From Heterodera schachtii (taxonomy: Eukaryota > Nematoda > Chromadorea > Rhabditida > Heteroderidae), in assembly GCA_023374025.1 (NCBI GenBank), contig SIJG01000114.1:32322-96321 (forward strand): DNA of 64,000 nucleotides. The letters run 5' to 3'. Every line of letters begins with the position of its first letter. Positions within the stretch are counted from its first letter, which is position 1. The position numbers and the translations under genes are program-made. This document shows positions 21,193-32,000 of this stretch, piece by piece. The notes under the pieces are model-generated. The model did no database searches and was not told where the DNA came from. It saw only the letters and a program-made list of their open reading frames with translations.

Positions 21193-23574
21193 ATGGCTGA
21201 TCAAAACCAAGGTTTAAATATGGTTCAAAATCATAGTGGACGACCACCAGAGGAGGGGAGATATAATTTACGGGCAAGGCAAAATCGACGAAATTGGGCT
21301 GAGTTTGAAGCAGAGTATGATGCAGAGATTGACCGTGGGCTGCGAATGCTGGAGAGGAATCAATCAGGAAATTTGGCCGAAAGAGCACATAATCAGCAAA
21401 ATTTGAGAAATTTTGAAAATAATGAAAACAGAACATATGTTGTATTGGCAAGAGAACCACCGATGGAAAACCAAGGCCGTGAAATTGCCTTGTGGAACCC
21501 GAATAGAAACAGAATGGAAATACGCGAGGAACAAAACATTAATTTTGGAAGGCCGCTAGCGCAGTCCAGTTCTGTTTCGAGAAATGTTGGTGCGAGAAAT
21601 CGAAATGAATGGGAAGAAAGCCCACATATTTCTTATGACCGGGATTTTGTGAACCGGGCTGATCAGGCACAAAGAATGGGAGGGGGATTGGCTGCTGAAC
21701 GGGCACAAAATCAAGCGTTAAGAGACATTTTTGCAAGACCGATGGTTAGGGGTGAAGACGTAATCCTGGGAGGCCGAGCAGTGCAACGGGGGCAAGCGAA
21801 CGAGCAGAGAAATGAGTCATATGATGAATTGCAATGGCATCGAAGGATTAATGAACAACGTCAGAATGCTGGCCATTTCGAAGAAAATCGATTGCATAAT
21901 CCGAGGCAGGAACCAAACCATAGGCAAGAAATGCATAGGAATTATGAGCAGGAATGCCAGTACAGGGACAACGACCATTTTCGTTATTATGGACAAGAAC
22001 CAATGAGACCAAACGCTTTTCGGGAAAATTTGGGTTACCCAGGGGTACCAGGCCAGCAAAATTTAAGGACAGTGGATGACTTGGCTTTCCAAATGTACCG
22101 CATGACATTGGCAAACCAATACGCAAGCATTTTGAGAGAAATCCCAACAATTGAAGGCACCGAGGGGAGAGATAAAATACAGGACTTCTTTTTGACTGTG
22201 GAAACATTGATAAGCGATTGGGAACCTGAAAAACAGATCAATGTCCTTAAATCGAGGCTGAGAGGAAAGGCAATGAAGGCATTGAATATGGCACTTGCAA
22301 AATTTGGTCCAATTCCCCCTCTTAAAATTGTTAAAGCGGAAATCATGTCAATTTTGAGAGAGACGGACTGCCGAGAAGCTTCTGCATTTACTGAACTCAC
22401 TCAATTTGGGAAAAGATCACCAAATGAAGACTTAATGAAATTTGGTGAAAAAATTTACCGGTTAGTCAAGTGCTCATATTCGGGTTTAAATGAGGGCCAA
22501 ATTGATGAAATCGCGAAAAAATTTTTCATCATGAATATTAATGACGGAGAATTGGCTAGATTTTTGGAGTGTCAAAATAAGCCAGAACAAACTTTTGATG
22601 AAATTTTGATGCTTGCAAATCGCATACATTTGGCAGATCCAGAGAAAGTCAGAGCCAGAATTGAGTCAGGAAGAAACCATGAACAACAAACGAGGACATT
22701 TCAAAGCAGACCGAATTGGAACAGCAGAGCTGAGTGGAACGCAGCGGAGCGAAATAGGAGTGCCAACCCCGGAAATTTTTGGGAAAACAGAAGGAACCAA
22801 TTTAATCGCTATAATCCAAATCCCAACTGGAGAAACAACCCACCGAACAATTTCACTGGGTCTAATGCCACCCCACTAAATTCGGTTCGTCCAAATGCTC
22901 AAATGGCTGAAGGAACAAACCTTAGAAGTACAAACACAATTTTTCTGAAACCCGAAGAAAAACAGCGAGAAGAAACAAACGAAGTGAACATAAACCGTCT
23001 TGGTGTTTCGGAACATGAAAAATTTTTCGATTCGTTGATTCTCCACGCAAAAATTTACCCCGCTGAATGTCCTGCAAACCCTCAAATTTCTGAATGCCTA
23101 ACCTTAAATTTGTCTGTGATTGGCGTCGATGCAAAGGCACTTTCTGATTCTGGTGCTGAAACGGCAATTGTTAATCCGATTTTTCTGCATAATTTGGCAA
23201 AACAGAACGGTGTGAATTTGCTGGAATGGGGGTTCAACCCAAACTCCGGAAACAGCAGAATGCCTTTTGAAGTGTCCTCCTTTACGGACACAAAAATCAA
23301 TATAATTGGCGTTGTTAATGTCCCGATAGTGATGAAATCGATTGAATGCCGAATTCCCTGTCTTATAACGCGCGACCCCTTTGCTTATGACCTAATTTTA
23401 GGCACAACCGCATTACATAATTTGGGATTTTATATCGGAAATACACTGACGGGAGAAATTTACAATTTTCCGTCAAGAAAAAGCGAAAAAAATGTTAGCC
23501 AAATGCATGAATTAAAAGTGCTTATTCGCATTTTATTCCACCCTTTTCCTCTCATTTCGTTCGAACATACATAA
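21193..23574 (+). CDS. gag-pro: Gag-protease polyprotein
   Basis: Structural protein of the retrotransposon particle plus its aspartic protease, 793 residues from the first in-frame ATG (21193); the frame is open a little further up but only to a TTG. Residues 1-300 are Arg/Asn/Gln/Glu-rich. About 316-485 is a retrotransposon capsid-type helical domain (IPTIEG, then DKIQDFFLTVE, LRGKAMKAL and LECQNKPEQTFDEI). The next 100 residues are rich in Asn/Arg/Trp and lack a CCHC zinc knuckle, so RNA binding is probably by this basic tract. About 635-745 is the protease: the DSGAET active site near 652 and the LILGTTAL flap/ILG motif near 735. Pol lies in the -1 frame and overlaps its last 64 nt. An acceptor-like TTGTTTAG sits just upstream of the ATG. 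Confidence 0.9.
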   Translation: MADQNQGLNMVQNHSGRPPEEGRYNLRARQNRRNWAEFEAEYDAEIDRGLRMLERNQSGNLAERAHNQQNLRNFENNENRTYVVLAREPPMENQGREIALWNPNRNRMEIREEQNINFGRPLAQSSSVSRNVGARNRNEWEESPHISYDRDFVNRADQAQRMGGGLAAERAQNQALRDIFARPMVRGEDVILGGRAVQRGQANEQRNESYDELQWHRRINEQRQNAGHFEENRLHNPRQEPNHRQEMHRNYEQECQYRDNDHFRYYGQEPMRPNAFRENLGYPGVPGQQNLRTVDDLAFQMYRMTLANQYASILREIPTIEGTEGRDKIQDFFLTVETLISDWEPEKQINVLKSRLRGKAMKALNMALAKFGPIPPLKIVKAEIMSILRETDCREASAFTELTQFGKRSPNEDLMKFGEKIYRLVKCSYSGLNEGQIDEIAKKFFIMNINDGELARFLECQNKPEQTFDEILMLANRIHLADPEKVRARIESGRNHEQQTRTFQSRPNWNSRAEWNAAERNRSANPGNFWENRRNQFNRYNPNPNWRNNPPNNFTGSNATPLNSVRPNAQMAEGTNLRSTNTIFLKPEEKQREETNEVNINRLGVSEHEKFFDSLILHAKIYPAECPANPQISECLTLNLSVIGVDAKALSDSGAETAIVNPIFLHNLAKQNGVNLLEWGFNPNSGNSRMPFEVSSFTDTKINIIGVVNVPIVMKSIECRIPCLITRDPFAYDLILGTTALHNLGFYIGNTLTGEIYNFPSRKSEKNVSQMHELKVLIRILFHPFPLISFEHT
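23541..23547 (+). promoter_or_regulatory. Putative -1 ribosomal frameshift site CCCTTTT
   Basis: In the gag frame the heptamer reads C CCT TTT, matching the X XXY YYZ slippery form. It lies within the only stretch (23511-23574) where gag and pol frames overlap, 24 nt before the gag stop codon. After slippage the pol frame is open straight into the pol ORF. Confidence 0.6.
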
Positions 23575-23612
23575 ACAATTTTCATTGTTTAGCTGAAAAT
23601 AAATTATTTTTT

Positions 23613-26600
23613 ATGGAAAACATGGACACTGAATCGTTGCTCGATTATGACGAAGACCAAGACAAATCGTCCGAACAAATAAAGTCGATGAGCGGAGTGG
23701 AAGAACAATTGGCACTGGAGAAATTGGGTGTAGTGGAAAAGAGCACGGACAAAGAAAATTCGGTGGTGGCGAAGGACAAAGGCGGTGAAGGGCGAATTTT
23801 GCTTGAGCCCGGGGTTGCGCAAGCAGGTGAAAGTGGCATTTTTAAAGTTTTGGTACATAATAAATCGCCTGAAATGTTAATTTTGGAAAATGGTGAAAAA
23901 ATCGCGACCGCTGAAAGCATCCAAAAAATTTTTGAACCCGGTACTGAGATAATTCCAAATGATTTTGATGGTGTTTTTGGTACTGAAATTGTGATAATGA
24001 ACATGTGTGCGAATAGAAACCATACCAAGCATTCTGAATTATTGTCGGTTTTGAAAAAGAATTTGGGACCGCTTAATAACCAGGAAGAAGAATCAATGGA
24101 AATGTTTTGGTCACGATTTAAAGATGTCTTGGTGTTAGACGAATCAGAATTAACACAGACGAATTTGGTAGAACATAAAATTGACACGGGTGGTGCAACA
24201 CCTATAAAATGTTCCCCACGTCCAATACCATTTGGAATTCGAACTAAAGTAACAGAAATGTTGGAAGAATATCTGAGCAAAGGAATTGTAAGGCCGTCGA
24301 ACAGTCCGTGGGCTGCTCCAGTTGTATTGGTGAATAAAAAGGATGGTGATCTGAGAATGTGTGTTGACTATCGAAAGTTGAATTCAGTCACAAGAAAGGA
24401 TAGCTATCCAATACCAAACATAGAAGAAATGTTAATGTATTTAGGAGAAAGGGAAATGTTTTCATGTTTGGATCTTATTAGTGGTTACTGGCAAATAAGA
24501 GTCCATCCGGATGACATTCCAAAAACGGCATTTGCTATTCCAAGCGGCTTGTACGAATTTGTTGTGATGCCTTTTGGTTTAAGCAACGCTCCTGCTACAT
24601 TCCAACGTGTAATGAACAAAGTACTTGATGGATTAATAAACAAAAGTGTTTTTGTTTATTTGGATGATATTTTGGTGGCCAGCTCCACATTTGAAGAGCA
24701 CATTTTGGATTTACAGCAGGTCTTTGAAAGACTGAGACAGCACAGCTTGAAAGTCAAGGCGAAAAAGTGTAAATTTGCACAATCGTCTGTTCCATTTTTA
24801 GGGCACATTCTTACTAATGAGGGCCTTAAAAAGGATCCCGAAAAATTCCAACCAATTTTGGACTTTCCTAGACCAAAGACCATAAAAGAACTGCAAAGAT
24901 TTGTCGGAATGCTAAATTGGCATCGAAAGTTCATTAAGGACTTTGCAAGAATTGCAGGGCCACTAACGCGTCTCATGAAAAAATCTGAAAATCACAAAAA
25001 ATTGGAATGGAATGATTCGGCTGAAAATGCTTTCAAAATTTTAAAAGAGTCAATTGTCGAAGACGTGGTTCTCAAATATCCAAATTTTGAGCTGGCACAG
25101 AAGGACCAGAATTTTCGTTTCCATATTTACACGGACGCAAGTGCAAATGGCCTCGGGGCAGTCCTTTGTCAGAAAGACAATTTGGGAAAAATGCGCCCAA
25201 TTTGTTATGCATCTCGTCGTTGTAGCGATACAGAGAAAAAATACGGGCCGACAGTACTTGAATGTCTTGGAATAAAATTCGCTGTGTCAAAATTTAAACA
25301 TTATATTGCCTGGCTGCCAACTGTTGTTGTAACTGATCATAAGGCACTTCCGGCAATGTTTAAGTCAAAAAATTCGGTTGGAAATGCAAGGGTTGACCGA
25401 TGGATAATGGAACTAGGGGCACCGTTCCAATTAGAAGTCATTTATTCGCCTGGAAAATTTAATTTTGTTGCGGATGCTCTTTCACGAGCTTTTCACCCCG
25501 AAAATGGTCAGGAAACGGAAAGTGAAGGTGACTCGATAACAATATCAAATATTAATGCCTTAGACAATTGCCCAAAACTCCCGAACAATATCATGCGTAA
25601 AGAATGGATTAGTGCCACTGAAAAGTCTGAATTGTCATTTGTTTTGGAATTTCTTTCTAAAAGAAAAATTCCTGATGAAATGAAATTGAAAGAAAAATTA
25701 CTGAATTCATTGGCCAATTTTGTGTTAGTTGATGGAGTGCTTTATCGCTTAAACGGAAAAGGAGACCCCGAAATATTTGTCCCGGAGGGATTCCGCGCAG
25801 ATTTGTTTAAAGAGCATCACATTGGAATTTGTGCATCACATCAAAGTGGAAAGAAAGTGTATGGCCGTTTGAAATCTCTTGGATTTTTTTGGCCTAATCT
25901 TCTTGGGGATTGCATGCACTGGACTCGTTCGTGCCGTGTTTGTGCACATAATCGAATTCCAATTCGAAACCATCCCGGGTTAAATCCAATAGTTACAAAT
26001 TTTCCAAATGAACTGTTATGCATGGACATTTTGAAATTAGGTCCAACCCGAAACGGAAATAAATACACATTAACAATGATTGACCATTTTACGAGATTTG
26101 CAGAAGCAATTCCGATCCCGGACAAAAAAGCAGAGACAGTCGCGCAAAATTTGGTTGAGAAATGGATTTTAAAATTTGGAGCGCCAGAACGAATTCATAC
26201 CGACTTAGGAACCGAGTTTGTAAATGAAACTCTGAAAGAACTCACTGAAAAAATGTCAATTGCTCGTTCAACAACATCTGGATATGACCCGGCATGTAAT
26301 GTCATGTGTGAAAGGCTGAACAGATCGATTGTAGAAATGATGAGAAAATGCATTGCTTCTCCCTGGGAATGGGACACGCGAATTGGTTTTGTGGTTTTCT
26401 CTTACAACATCACTCCAAACGAATCCACAGGCTTTCCACCATTTACTTTATTTTTTGGGAGAATAGTCAATTTTCCTACAAATCTTACAGCACCAAAGAG
26501 ACCAAATCCGGCGTATTTGATTGATCATGACGACTATCTTCAACATTTTCGAGAAAATTTCGAAATAATTTTAAACGAAGCCAAACAAAATATGATTAAG

Positions 26601-28163
26601 GCTCGTGAATCTCAAAAAAGTCAATTTAATGCTAAAACGAATGTCAGTCTGAACAAATATTCTTTGGGTGAAAAAGTTATGGTATTTTTTCGGCCTCGAG
26701 CACAAGGCGAACATAAAAAACTCGAGTGGCGTTATTTTGGACCATACATCATCACTCAAATGTCTTCCACTGCTGCCTGGGTCGTACCAGTTGATAAAAC
26801 GCACCTTGAGCCAATTAAAGTACCAGTGGAATATTTAACTCGAGTTCCAAAAGAAATCCCCGACAAAGTGTTTTTGCCTCGCCAACAGCGCAGAAAAATA
26901 ATTGAAAATCCTTTAAATTTGAGAAAAGACGACCAAATTCGGATTAATCGGGTTAATTGTAATTGTTTTTTTGTTTTTAATACAGGTCCGATGCTGCTCG
27001 ATTCTATCTCTTGGCTGAGTGATTGCAAGGGCGACGAACATTCGCACTGTTGCCGAATCACACTCGGAAAAATTTTCAAGGAATTGCCAACCAATGACCC
27101 ACTCCGCCGATTGCCAATTTCGAAGCTTAGTGAACTCATTTGTCTTCACTTCGCCTCTGATGTGCTCCATGGCCAACTAAGGGAATGGGCAGCGAAGAAA
27201 GACAGGGACCCAATGGCACTGATCCGATTCGTTTCGGAACCGGAGAAGAAAATCAATGGCATTGAGGAAACGCTTGAGAAATGGCTGAACAACTGCAGTA
27301 AAGCGTTTCCCGAGCTGAAAGCATCAAAATTTTGCCCAATTTTCTTCGAAATTCCAAAAGGGCCGTTGGCAAAATTTGGGACCGAAATTGCCAAAAAACT
27401 CGAAAATATCCGTGCCATAAAAATTCACGGATTGCAACGCACTGTCCGAGCCTCATATGTATTTGCCGGTGACAAAACAGCCGAAGAAATGGGGAAAAGA
27501 TTCGAAGCAGAACTAATCCAGGCTGAGAACTGCATTGGATTGAGTGATGTACTGGCAAAAACGGCCTTTGGGCAGGAAGTAAAAGAAGTGATCCTGTGTT
27601 TTGGCACTTCCGATTTGGATACTGATACTCCTATGGATTGGTGCCAAAATGCTGTGGAGAAAATGTACCAGCATCTCCAACAATTTGCCATGAAAATTTG
27701 GGTGATTCCACCCCCATTTTACCGACAAAAGGCTGAAAAGCACGAAGAATTGCTCAAAATGTTGGCAAACAATGTGCCGAAAGAAGACTTATGCCTGACG
27801 AAGGGATTTCGATCGATTGTTGAAGTGACAATGTGGGGTAACCAAGAAGAGAAGCGTTATGTGAATGAGCAGGGCAGACTAAAATTCTCAGGAATCACTG
27901 CGATGATTAAGCACTTAAAAGAAGTCTTCGGGTTGGAGGTTCCGGTAAAGAAGGTCCCTTATTCGTTTGTGCCTGAAAGCCAGGGAGAAAGAATGCGCTC
28001 TGTGGTTGTCCCAGTAAAATTCGGAAGGCTTGAAAATGCAAATCCGAATTTGGGAGGGAAGAATTTTTCGGCACGCCAAAGTCACAGCCGCTGGCATTCG
28101 GAGACGAAGGAGAGAAGTGAGCAAAGACAACAACCGCCATATAAGAAAGGAAGGTTCGAATGA
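23613..28163 (+). CDS. pol: Pol polyprotein: RT, RNase H, integrase plus C-terminal extension
   Basis: 1516 residues from the first ATG; the frame is open back to 23511. Reverse transcriptase about 195-370, with VYLDD at 348-352 and the DLISGYWQI and MPFGLSNAPATFQ motifs. RNase H about 500-620, starting at TDAS (Asp508). Integrase: HHCC zinc finger (HHIG near 734, C-x2-C near 774) and catalytic Asp805, Asp864 and Glu900, a canonical D-x58-D-x35-E. A GPY/F-type motif (YFGPYIIT) lies near 1043. After about 1124 comes an extension of roughly 390 residues not usual for Gypsy pol. It contains YVFAGDK (near 1285), LCFGTSD (near 1331) and WVIPPPF, resembling the block order of SGNH hydrolases but with the block I Ser changed to Lys. 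A basic tail ends the protein. Expression is probably as a Gag-Pol fusion by frameshifting. Confidence 0.95.
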   Translation: MENMDTESLLDYDEDQDKSSEQIKSMSGVEEQLALEKLGVVEKSTDKENSVVAKDKGGEGRILLEPGVAQAGESGIFKVLVHNKSPEMLILENGEKIATAESIQKIFEPGTEIIPNDFDGVFGTEIVIMNMCANRNHTKHSELLSVLKKNLGPLNNQEEESMEMFWSRFKDVLVLDESELTQTNLVEHKIDTGGATPIKCSPRPIPFGIRTKVTEMLEEYLSKGIVRPSNSPWAAPVVLVNKKDGDLRMCVDYRKLNSVTRKDSYPIPNIEEMLMYLGEREMFSCLDLISGYWQIRVHPDDIPKTAFAIPSGLYEFVVMPFGLSNAPATFQRVMNKVLDGLINKSVFVYLDDILVASSTFEEHILDLQQVFERLRQHSLKVKAKKCKFAQSSVPFLGHILTNEGLKKDPEKFQPILDFPRPKTIKELQRFVGMLNWHRKFIKDFARIAGPLTRLMKKSENHKKLEWNDSAENAFKILKESIVEDVVLKYPNFELAQKDQNFRFHIYTDASANGLGAVLCQKDNLGKMRPICYASRRCSDTEKKYGPTVLECLGIKFAVSKFKHYIAWLPTVVVTDHKALPAMFKSKNSVGNARVDRWIMELGAPFQLEVIYSPGKFNFVADALSRAFHPENGQETESEGDSITISNINALDNCPKLPNNIMRKEWISATEKSELSFVLEFLSKRKIPDEMKLKEKLLNSLANFVLVDGVLYRLNGKGDPEIFVPEGFRADLFKEHHIGICASHQSGKKVYGRLKSLGFFWPNLLGDCMHWTRSCRVCAHNRIPIRNHPGLNPIVTNFPNELLCMDILKLGPTRNGNKYTLTMIDHFTRFAEAIPIPDKKAETVAQNLVEKWILKFGAPERIHTDLGTEFVNETLKELTEKMSIARSTTSGYDPACNVMCERLNRSIVEMMRKCIASPWEWDTRIGFVVFSYNITPNESTGFPPFTLFFGRIVNFPTNLTAPKRPNPAYLIDHDDYLQHFRENFEIILNEAKQNMIKARESQKSQFNAKTNVSLNKYSLGEKVMVFFRPRAQGEHKKLEWRYFGPYIITQMSSTAAWVVPVDKTHLEPIKVPVEYLTRVPKEIPDKVFLPRQQRRKIIENPLNLRKDDQIRINRVNCNCFFVFNTGPMLLDSISWLSDCKGDEHSHCCRITLGKIFKELPTNDPLRRLPISKLSELICLHFASDVLHGQLREWAAKKDRDPMALIRFVSEPEKKINGIEETLEKWLNNCSKAFPELKASKFCPIFFEIPKGPLAKFGTEIAKKLENIRAIKIHGLQRTVRASYVFAGDKTAEEMGKRFEAELIQAENCIGLSDVLAKTAFGQEVKEVILCFGTSDLDTDTPMDWCQNAVEKMYQHLQQFAMKIWVIPPPFYRQKAEKHEELLKMLANNVPKEDLCLTKGFRSIVEVTMWGNQEEKRYVNEQGRLKFSGITAMIKHLKEVFGLEVPVKKVPYSFVPESQGERMRSVVVPVKFGRLENANPNLGGKNFSARQSHSRWHSETKERSEQRQQPPYKKGRFE
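26967..26985 (+). promoter_or_regulatory. Strong splice-acceptor-like sequence inside pol
   Basis: A T-tract followed by TTTTTAATACAG, a good nematode 3' splice site, lies between the integrase and the C-terminal extension. An in-frame ATG follows 5 nt later (26991). It could allow a spliced or trans-spliced subgenomic mRNA for the extension alone. Confidence 0.45.
26991..28163 (+). other. Possible separately expressed post-integrase domain
   Basis: This is the part of pol after the acceptor, 390 codons from the internal ATG, starting MLLDSISWLSDCKG. The position matches where env sits in retroviruses, but no signal peptide or membrane anchor is seen, so it is not an envelope protein. The fold guess is a degenerate SGNH-type hydrolase domain. 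Confidence 0.4.
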
Positions 28164-28749
28164 GTGAGAAAATGTGCAAAATGACGCCTCAGACTTCAAA
28201 TATTTTAATTTATTTTCTCATTGCTATTTTTTCTAATTTGCTTACCGATTCGCCATTCGCCATTATTTTATCTAAACATAAATTAAATTGTTTGTAGAGA
28301 CACAAAAGTTGGAATATTTTGTTAGAAAACAACAAATGCCAAAATGCACTGATTCAACGTCTTGCCCCTGATCGGAAAATGTTCATCAACATTTTTTTTC
28401 TTTCTTTTTCTTTCTTTTTAAATTCACTCATTTTATATTGGTTGAAAATTACAAAAAATTATTTTTTCATTCAAATCATTTAAGCTGATAAGCAGAATGG
28501 AAACCCCATGGCTGTAACAGCAAATTCCAAATTTTCACTTAATTCGATCCATTGTTTCCCATTTTCCGTCCTCTTTCCTACCCCCCCCCCCCCCCGCTCC
28601 CTCTCCCCTCTTTTTCCCTTTCAGGTTTATCAATCTCAACTGGGACAAAATGATCGAACTCCAAAATATGCGCCGGGACGTCGCTTCAGTCGGTGCCGGG
28701 GGAGCAGTGAATTTAGAATTGGGGACCAATTCTTGTGCGAACGGGGGCA
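28164..28749 (+). other. Retrotransposon 3' untranslated region
   Basis: Non-coding between pol and the 3' LTR. It includes a run of 15 C at 28581-28595. The polypurine tract is weak; GAACGGGGGCA directly abuts the LTR and is the best candidate. Confidence 0.6.
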
Positions 28750-29028
28750 TGTACGGGGAATTGCATTTGATTTAGTGACCTTTTTGGCATTTTGTTCATA
28801 TTTTTTCCACTAATTTACAAACATATTTAATTTGTTGTTGTTATTAGTTGTTTCCAAAAAATAAAATATTCTTCGACTTCTTCTTCGACTTTTACTTTCC
28901 AAAAATAAATACGATTTGACTGAATTGACTGCATATTAGTGGGTGAAGCGATTCCTTTTTACTCTCAATTTGTTTCTCGGCTAAGTCTTGACTCGTATTT
29001 TATCCCATAACGACCCCGAAATCGTACT
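28750..29028 (+). repeat. 3' LTR
   Basis: 279 bp, one difference from the 5' LTR (C at 28994). AATAAA at 28904-28909. Confidence 0.95.
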
Positions 29029-29032
29029 GAAT

Positions 29033-32000
29033 ATTCAAATATAAATATTTATATTATAATTTATATTATCAAAAACTTTCAAAATAAAAGATTAATTAAT
29101 TCAGGAATTTTTTATTCTAAAAAAAGGTCATTTTTATAATTTTCAATAGATTTATTAAAATACATTTTTTAAAGTTTTCAACTAATTTATTTGCAGTTCT
29201 TGAATTATATATTTTATTTTGTTTTTTTCTCGTTGCATGCGAGACGTGCAGTAGAGGCGAAAGTCAATTTAATATATAATTGTTTTGCAACCTTAATTAG
29301 TTTATCTTCAGAATTTGTTCTTCTCTCGCTGCTATTGTATGATTCAATTTATTAGTAAATGTTGATAATTAATTTTTAAATTTAAAGTTAAATCAAGAAT
29401 TTTCTTTTCTTTTGATACTTTTGGGAATAGAAAATCAAAAATTATGTGTAAATTTAAATGTATAGTTTTTTAAATATTTTCTTTTTTATTGAAAATATTA
29501 CTTAGTTTCAAAGGGTTAGATTTAATTTCTTTTATTTTCAATTAGTGTTCCCGACTCCATAATTCTTTGGTTTTTAAAACATTTTAATATTGGTATTATT
29601 TTGTTTAATTGATCATTCTTATAGCTTTTTAAAATTTTCCAAAAAAAAATGTTTCAAAATTTTTGAAGACTATGAAAAAAATTTTCAAACTTGCTACAAA
29701 AAAAACATTCATTTTGAATTTTTCTAAACAAATTCCTTTTATTTAATTTTTTGTTTGAAAGGAATAAAATATAATTTTTCTGTGTACCATTCCCAGTTTT
29801 ATGATTAATGTAAAGTTCATATAAGTCGGAAGTTTTAAATATATTTAATTTTTTTTTAGTTTGGTGATTTTTATTTTTTTAAACAGTCTTATTAATAAAA
29901 TTGCCTTTTAGTTTTTTATTAAAACTAATATGAAAAAGATAAAAGGTATTTATTTCTCTAAATAACTTTTCGTATAATAAATCGTTATTTTTCCTTTTAG
30001 GAAAATCCGCGATAAAAGAAAAACTGCTCCAATCCAAGGCACTTACGGACGTTTTTAAACATATTTTTAAATTGATATTGAGCTAAAAAACTATTATAAT
30101 TATTCAAATTATTTATTTTTTTATCATAAATTGTATTATTATTATTTTCAATGAAAACCATATTTAACCATCTACAAAATATGTTATTACCCATATTTTT
30201 AAATTTGTTTGATTATTTATTAAATTGTTTTATTTTTTCAATTAATTTATTTATCATATAATTTCTTTGTAATTTAAATAATATAAAGAAAAATCATAAA
30301 ATTTTTCAACTTTTAGTAAAATAAATTCGTTAGATTCTGCTGATTGAAAAAACAGAATTAAAAAATTAATTATTTATTGAAATTGACTTGAATTAAACTG
30401 ATTGGGAGAACGTCGTGAAATTCGCATAATAAATTAAAAAAATTAATTCTTAAATGTGATTGGATTTTGTAGATGATTTTAAATAAAGTATTTAGAAATT
30501 TCAGAGGTTTTTAACAAATGATTTTATAATTTTGATTAATTTACCTTTACTTTGTAAAATTTTGATTAATTTACCTTTACTTTGTAAAAATCTATGTATT
30601 TGTACATTGTTCAAATTATTTTTTATTCTTTTCTTTTTGCGTAAATTTTATTTTTTTATATATCTTTCTTAGTTTCTTTTTATAACTCATGCTGCGTTCA
30701 CTCTTTTGACTTCCTGCTGTTGTGAGTAAAGCGTTTAAATAATTATAAATTTTTAAAATTAAATATTGAAATTTTGCAATTTACCTAATCATTATTTCTT
30801 ATGATATAAATTTAAAGTAATTTTTATTTTTTTTTGTTCATCAATAATTATTAAATTTACATACTTTTTAATAATTTTATTATATTAATTTACAATAAAT
30901 GAAAAAATAATTTTTACAGAAGAATAGCATGAATGCATCTATTTTGGTGGTCATCAAATAATAATTTATTGAGTCTTAATAGTAATTCATAAGGTATTTG
31001 AATTTTTTGTTTATTTTATTTTCTTGTCCAGCCAACTGAAAAAAAACTAAAAAAAAATTAGAGGATGATCTTTTTTCATAAAAAATAAAATATATTTATC
31101 CTTTTTGGTTTTTAATACTTTAAATGAATAATTTTTTTTCATCAAATGGGAAAAGATATATGAATTAATTAAATAAAATAAATAGTATGATTTCAACATA
31201 TAAAAAAAAGCCATTTTTGAATTCATTTTCTTTATTTTTGTAAAATAAATTTGGATAATTTGCATGATACTTTTTTTATTATAATAATATATTTTTTAAA
31301 TTTTGATGTTAAGTATTTAAATTTAATAAATTCATTATGATTATATATTTATAGCATTTTCATTTTTTTCTAATTTATATGCTCCGAAACTTTATTTATA
31401 AAATTTGGAATTTCTTTATACTTATTAATGGTTTTTTATTCATGTATTTAAATTTAATTTGCTTTTACATAATCTTTAAAATAAAGTTCTATTTTATGTC
31501 TGTAAAAAATATATAATTTATTTTGAAATTTTCAGTTTGATTTAAATTTTTTTTTTTTGTAAAATCATCTGTTTTGTGGCTCATTTGTCTTTTTTGTGAC
31601 GTTCCAGCTTCATAGCATTATTATTTTAAAAAACTTTGCCTTGACTGAATATTTTTTAAAGCTTTAGAATTAGCATTAGATTTTTTATTTTAAATTGTTT
31701 TCATAAAATTCCAAATAATTTTTTTAAATTTATTTATTAATATTTCTTCTTATATTTTTATTAGAATAATCATAAAATTATAGAAAATAAAATTCAATGG
31801 TCATTCAGTTTATTTAAGAAACTCAAGCATTGACACAACTATTTTGATAAAAAAAAAACTTTTAATATGAAAAATTTTTGTGCCAAATTTAATGAAAAAA
31901 AGTTAAAATTTTATAAATTTTTATAAGATGTTTAATTTAAATAAAAGTTAAAAGCCATTAGTAAAATTTAAAGAGAACAATATAAAATAATTACCTAATA

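Larger units (their letters stand above)
20806..29028 (+). mobile_element. Complete Ty3/Gypsy-type LTR retrotransposon
   Basis: Two 279-bp LTRs starting TGTACGGGG and ending ATCGTACT enclose gag-protease and pol (RT, RNase H, integrase order, hence Gypsy type). GAAT flanks both sides (20802-20805, 29029-29032). If the LTR ends one base earlier the duplication is TGAAT. The LTRs differ by one base (T at 21050, C at 28994) and both ORFs are open, so the insertion is recent and the copy may be competent. It sits in the T-rich repeat domain. There is no envelope-like protein; instead pol carries a long C-terminal extension. Confidence 0.97.

Noticed and set aside
26952..26985. A 34-nt cis intron ending at the acceptor in pol
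   Set aside because: 34 nt is not a multiple of three and is too short to be likely; it would break the pol frame.
26991..28163. An envelope gene in the post-integrase region
   Set aside because: No signal peptide, no transmembrane anchor, no fusion-type segment; the motifs point to a soluble hydrolase-like fold.
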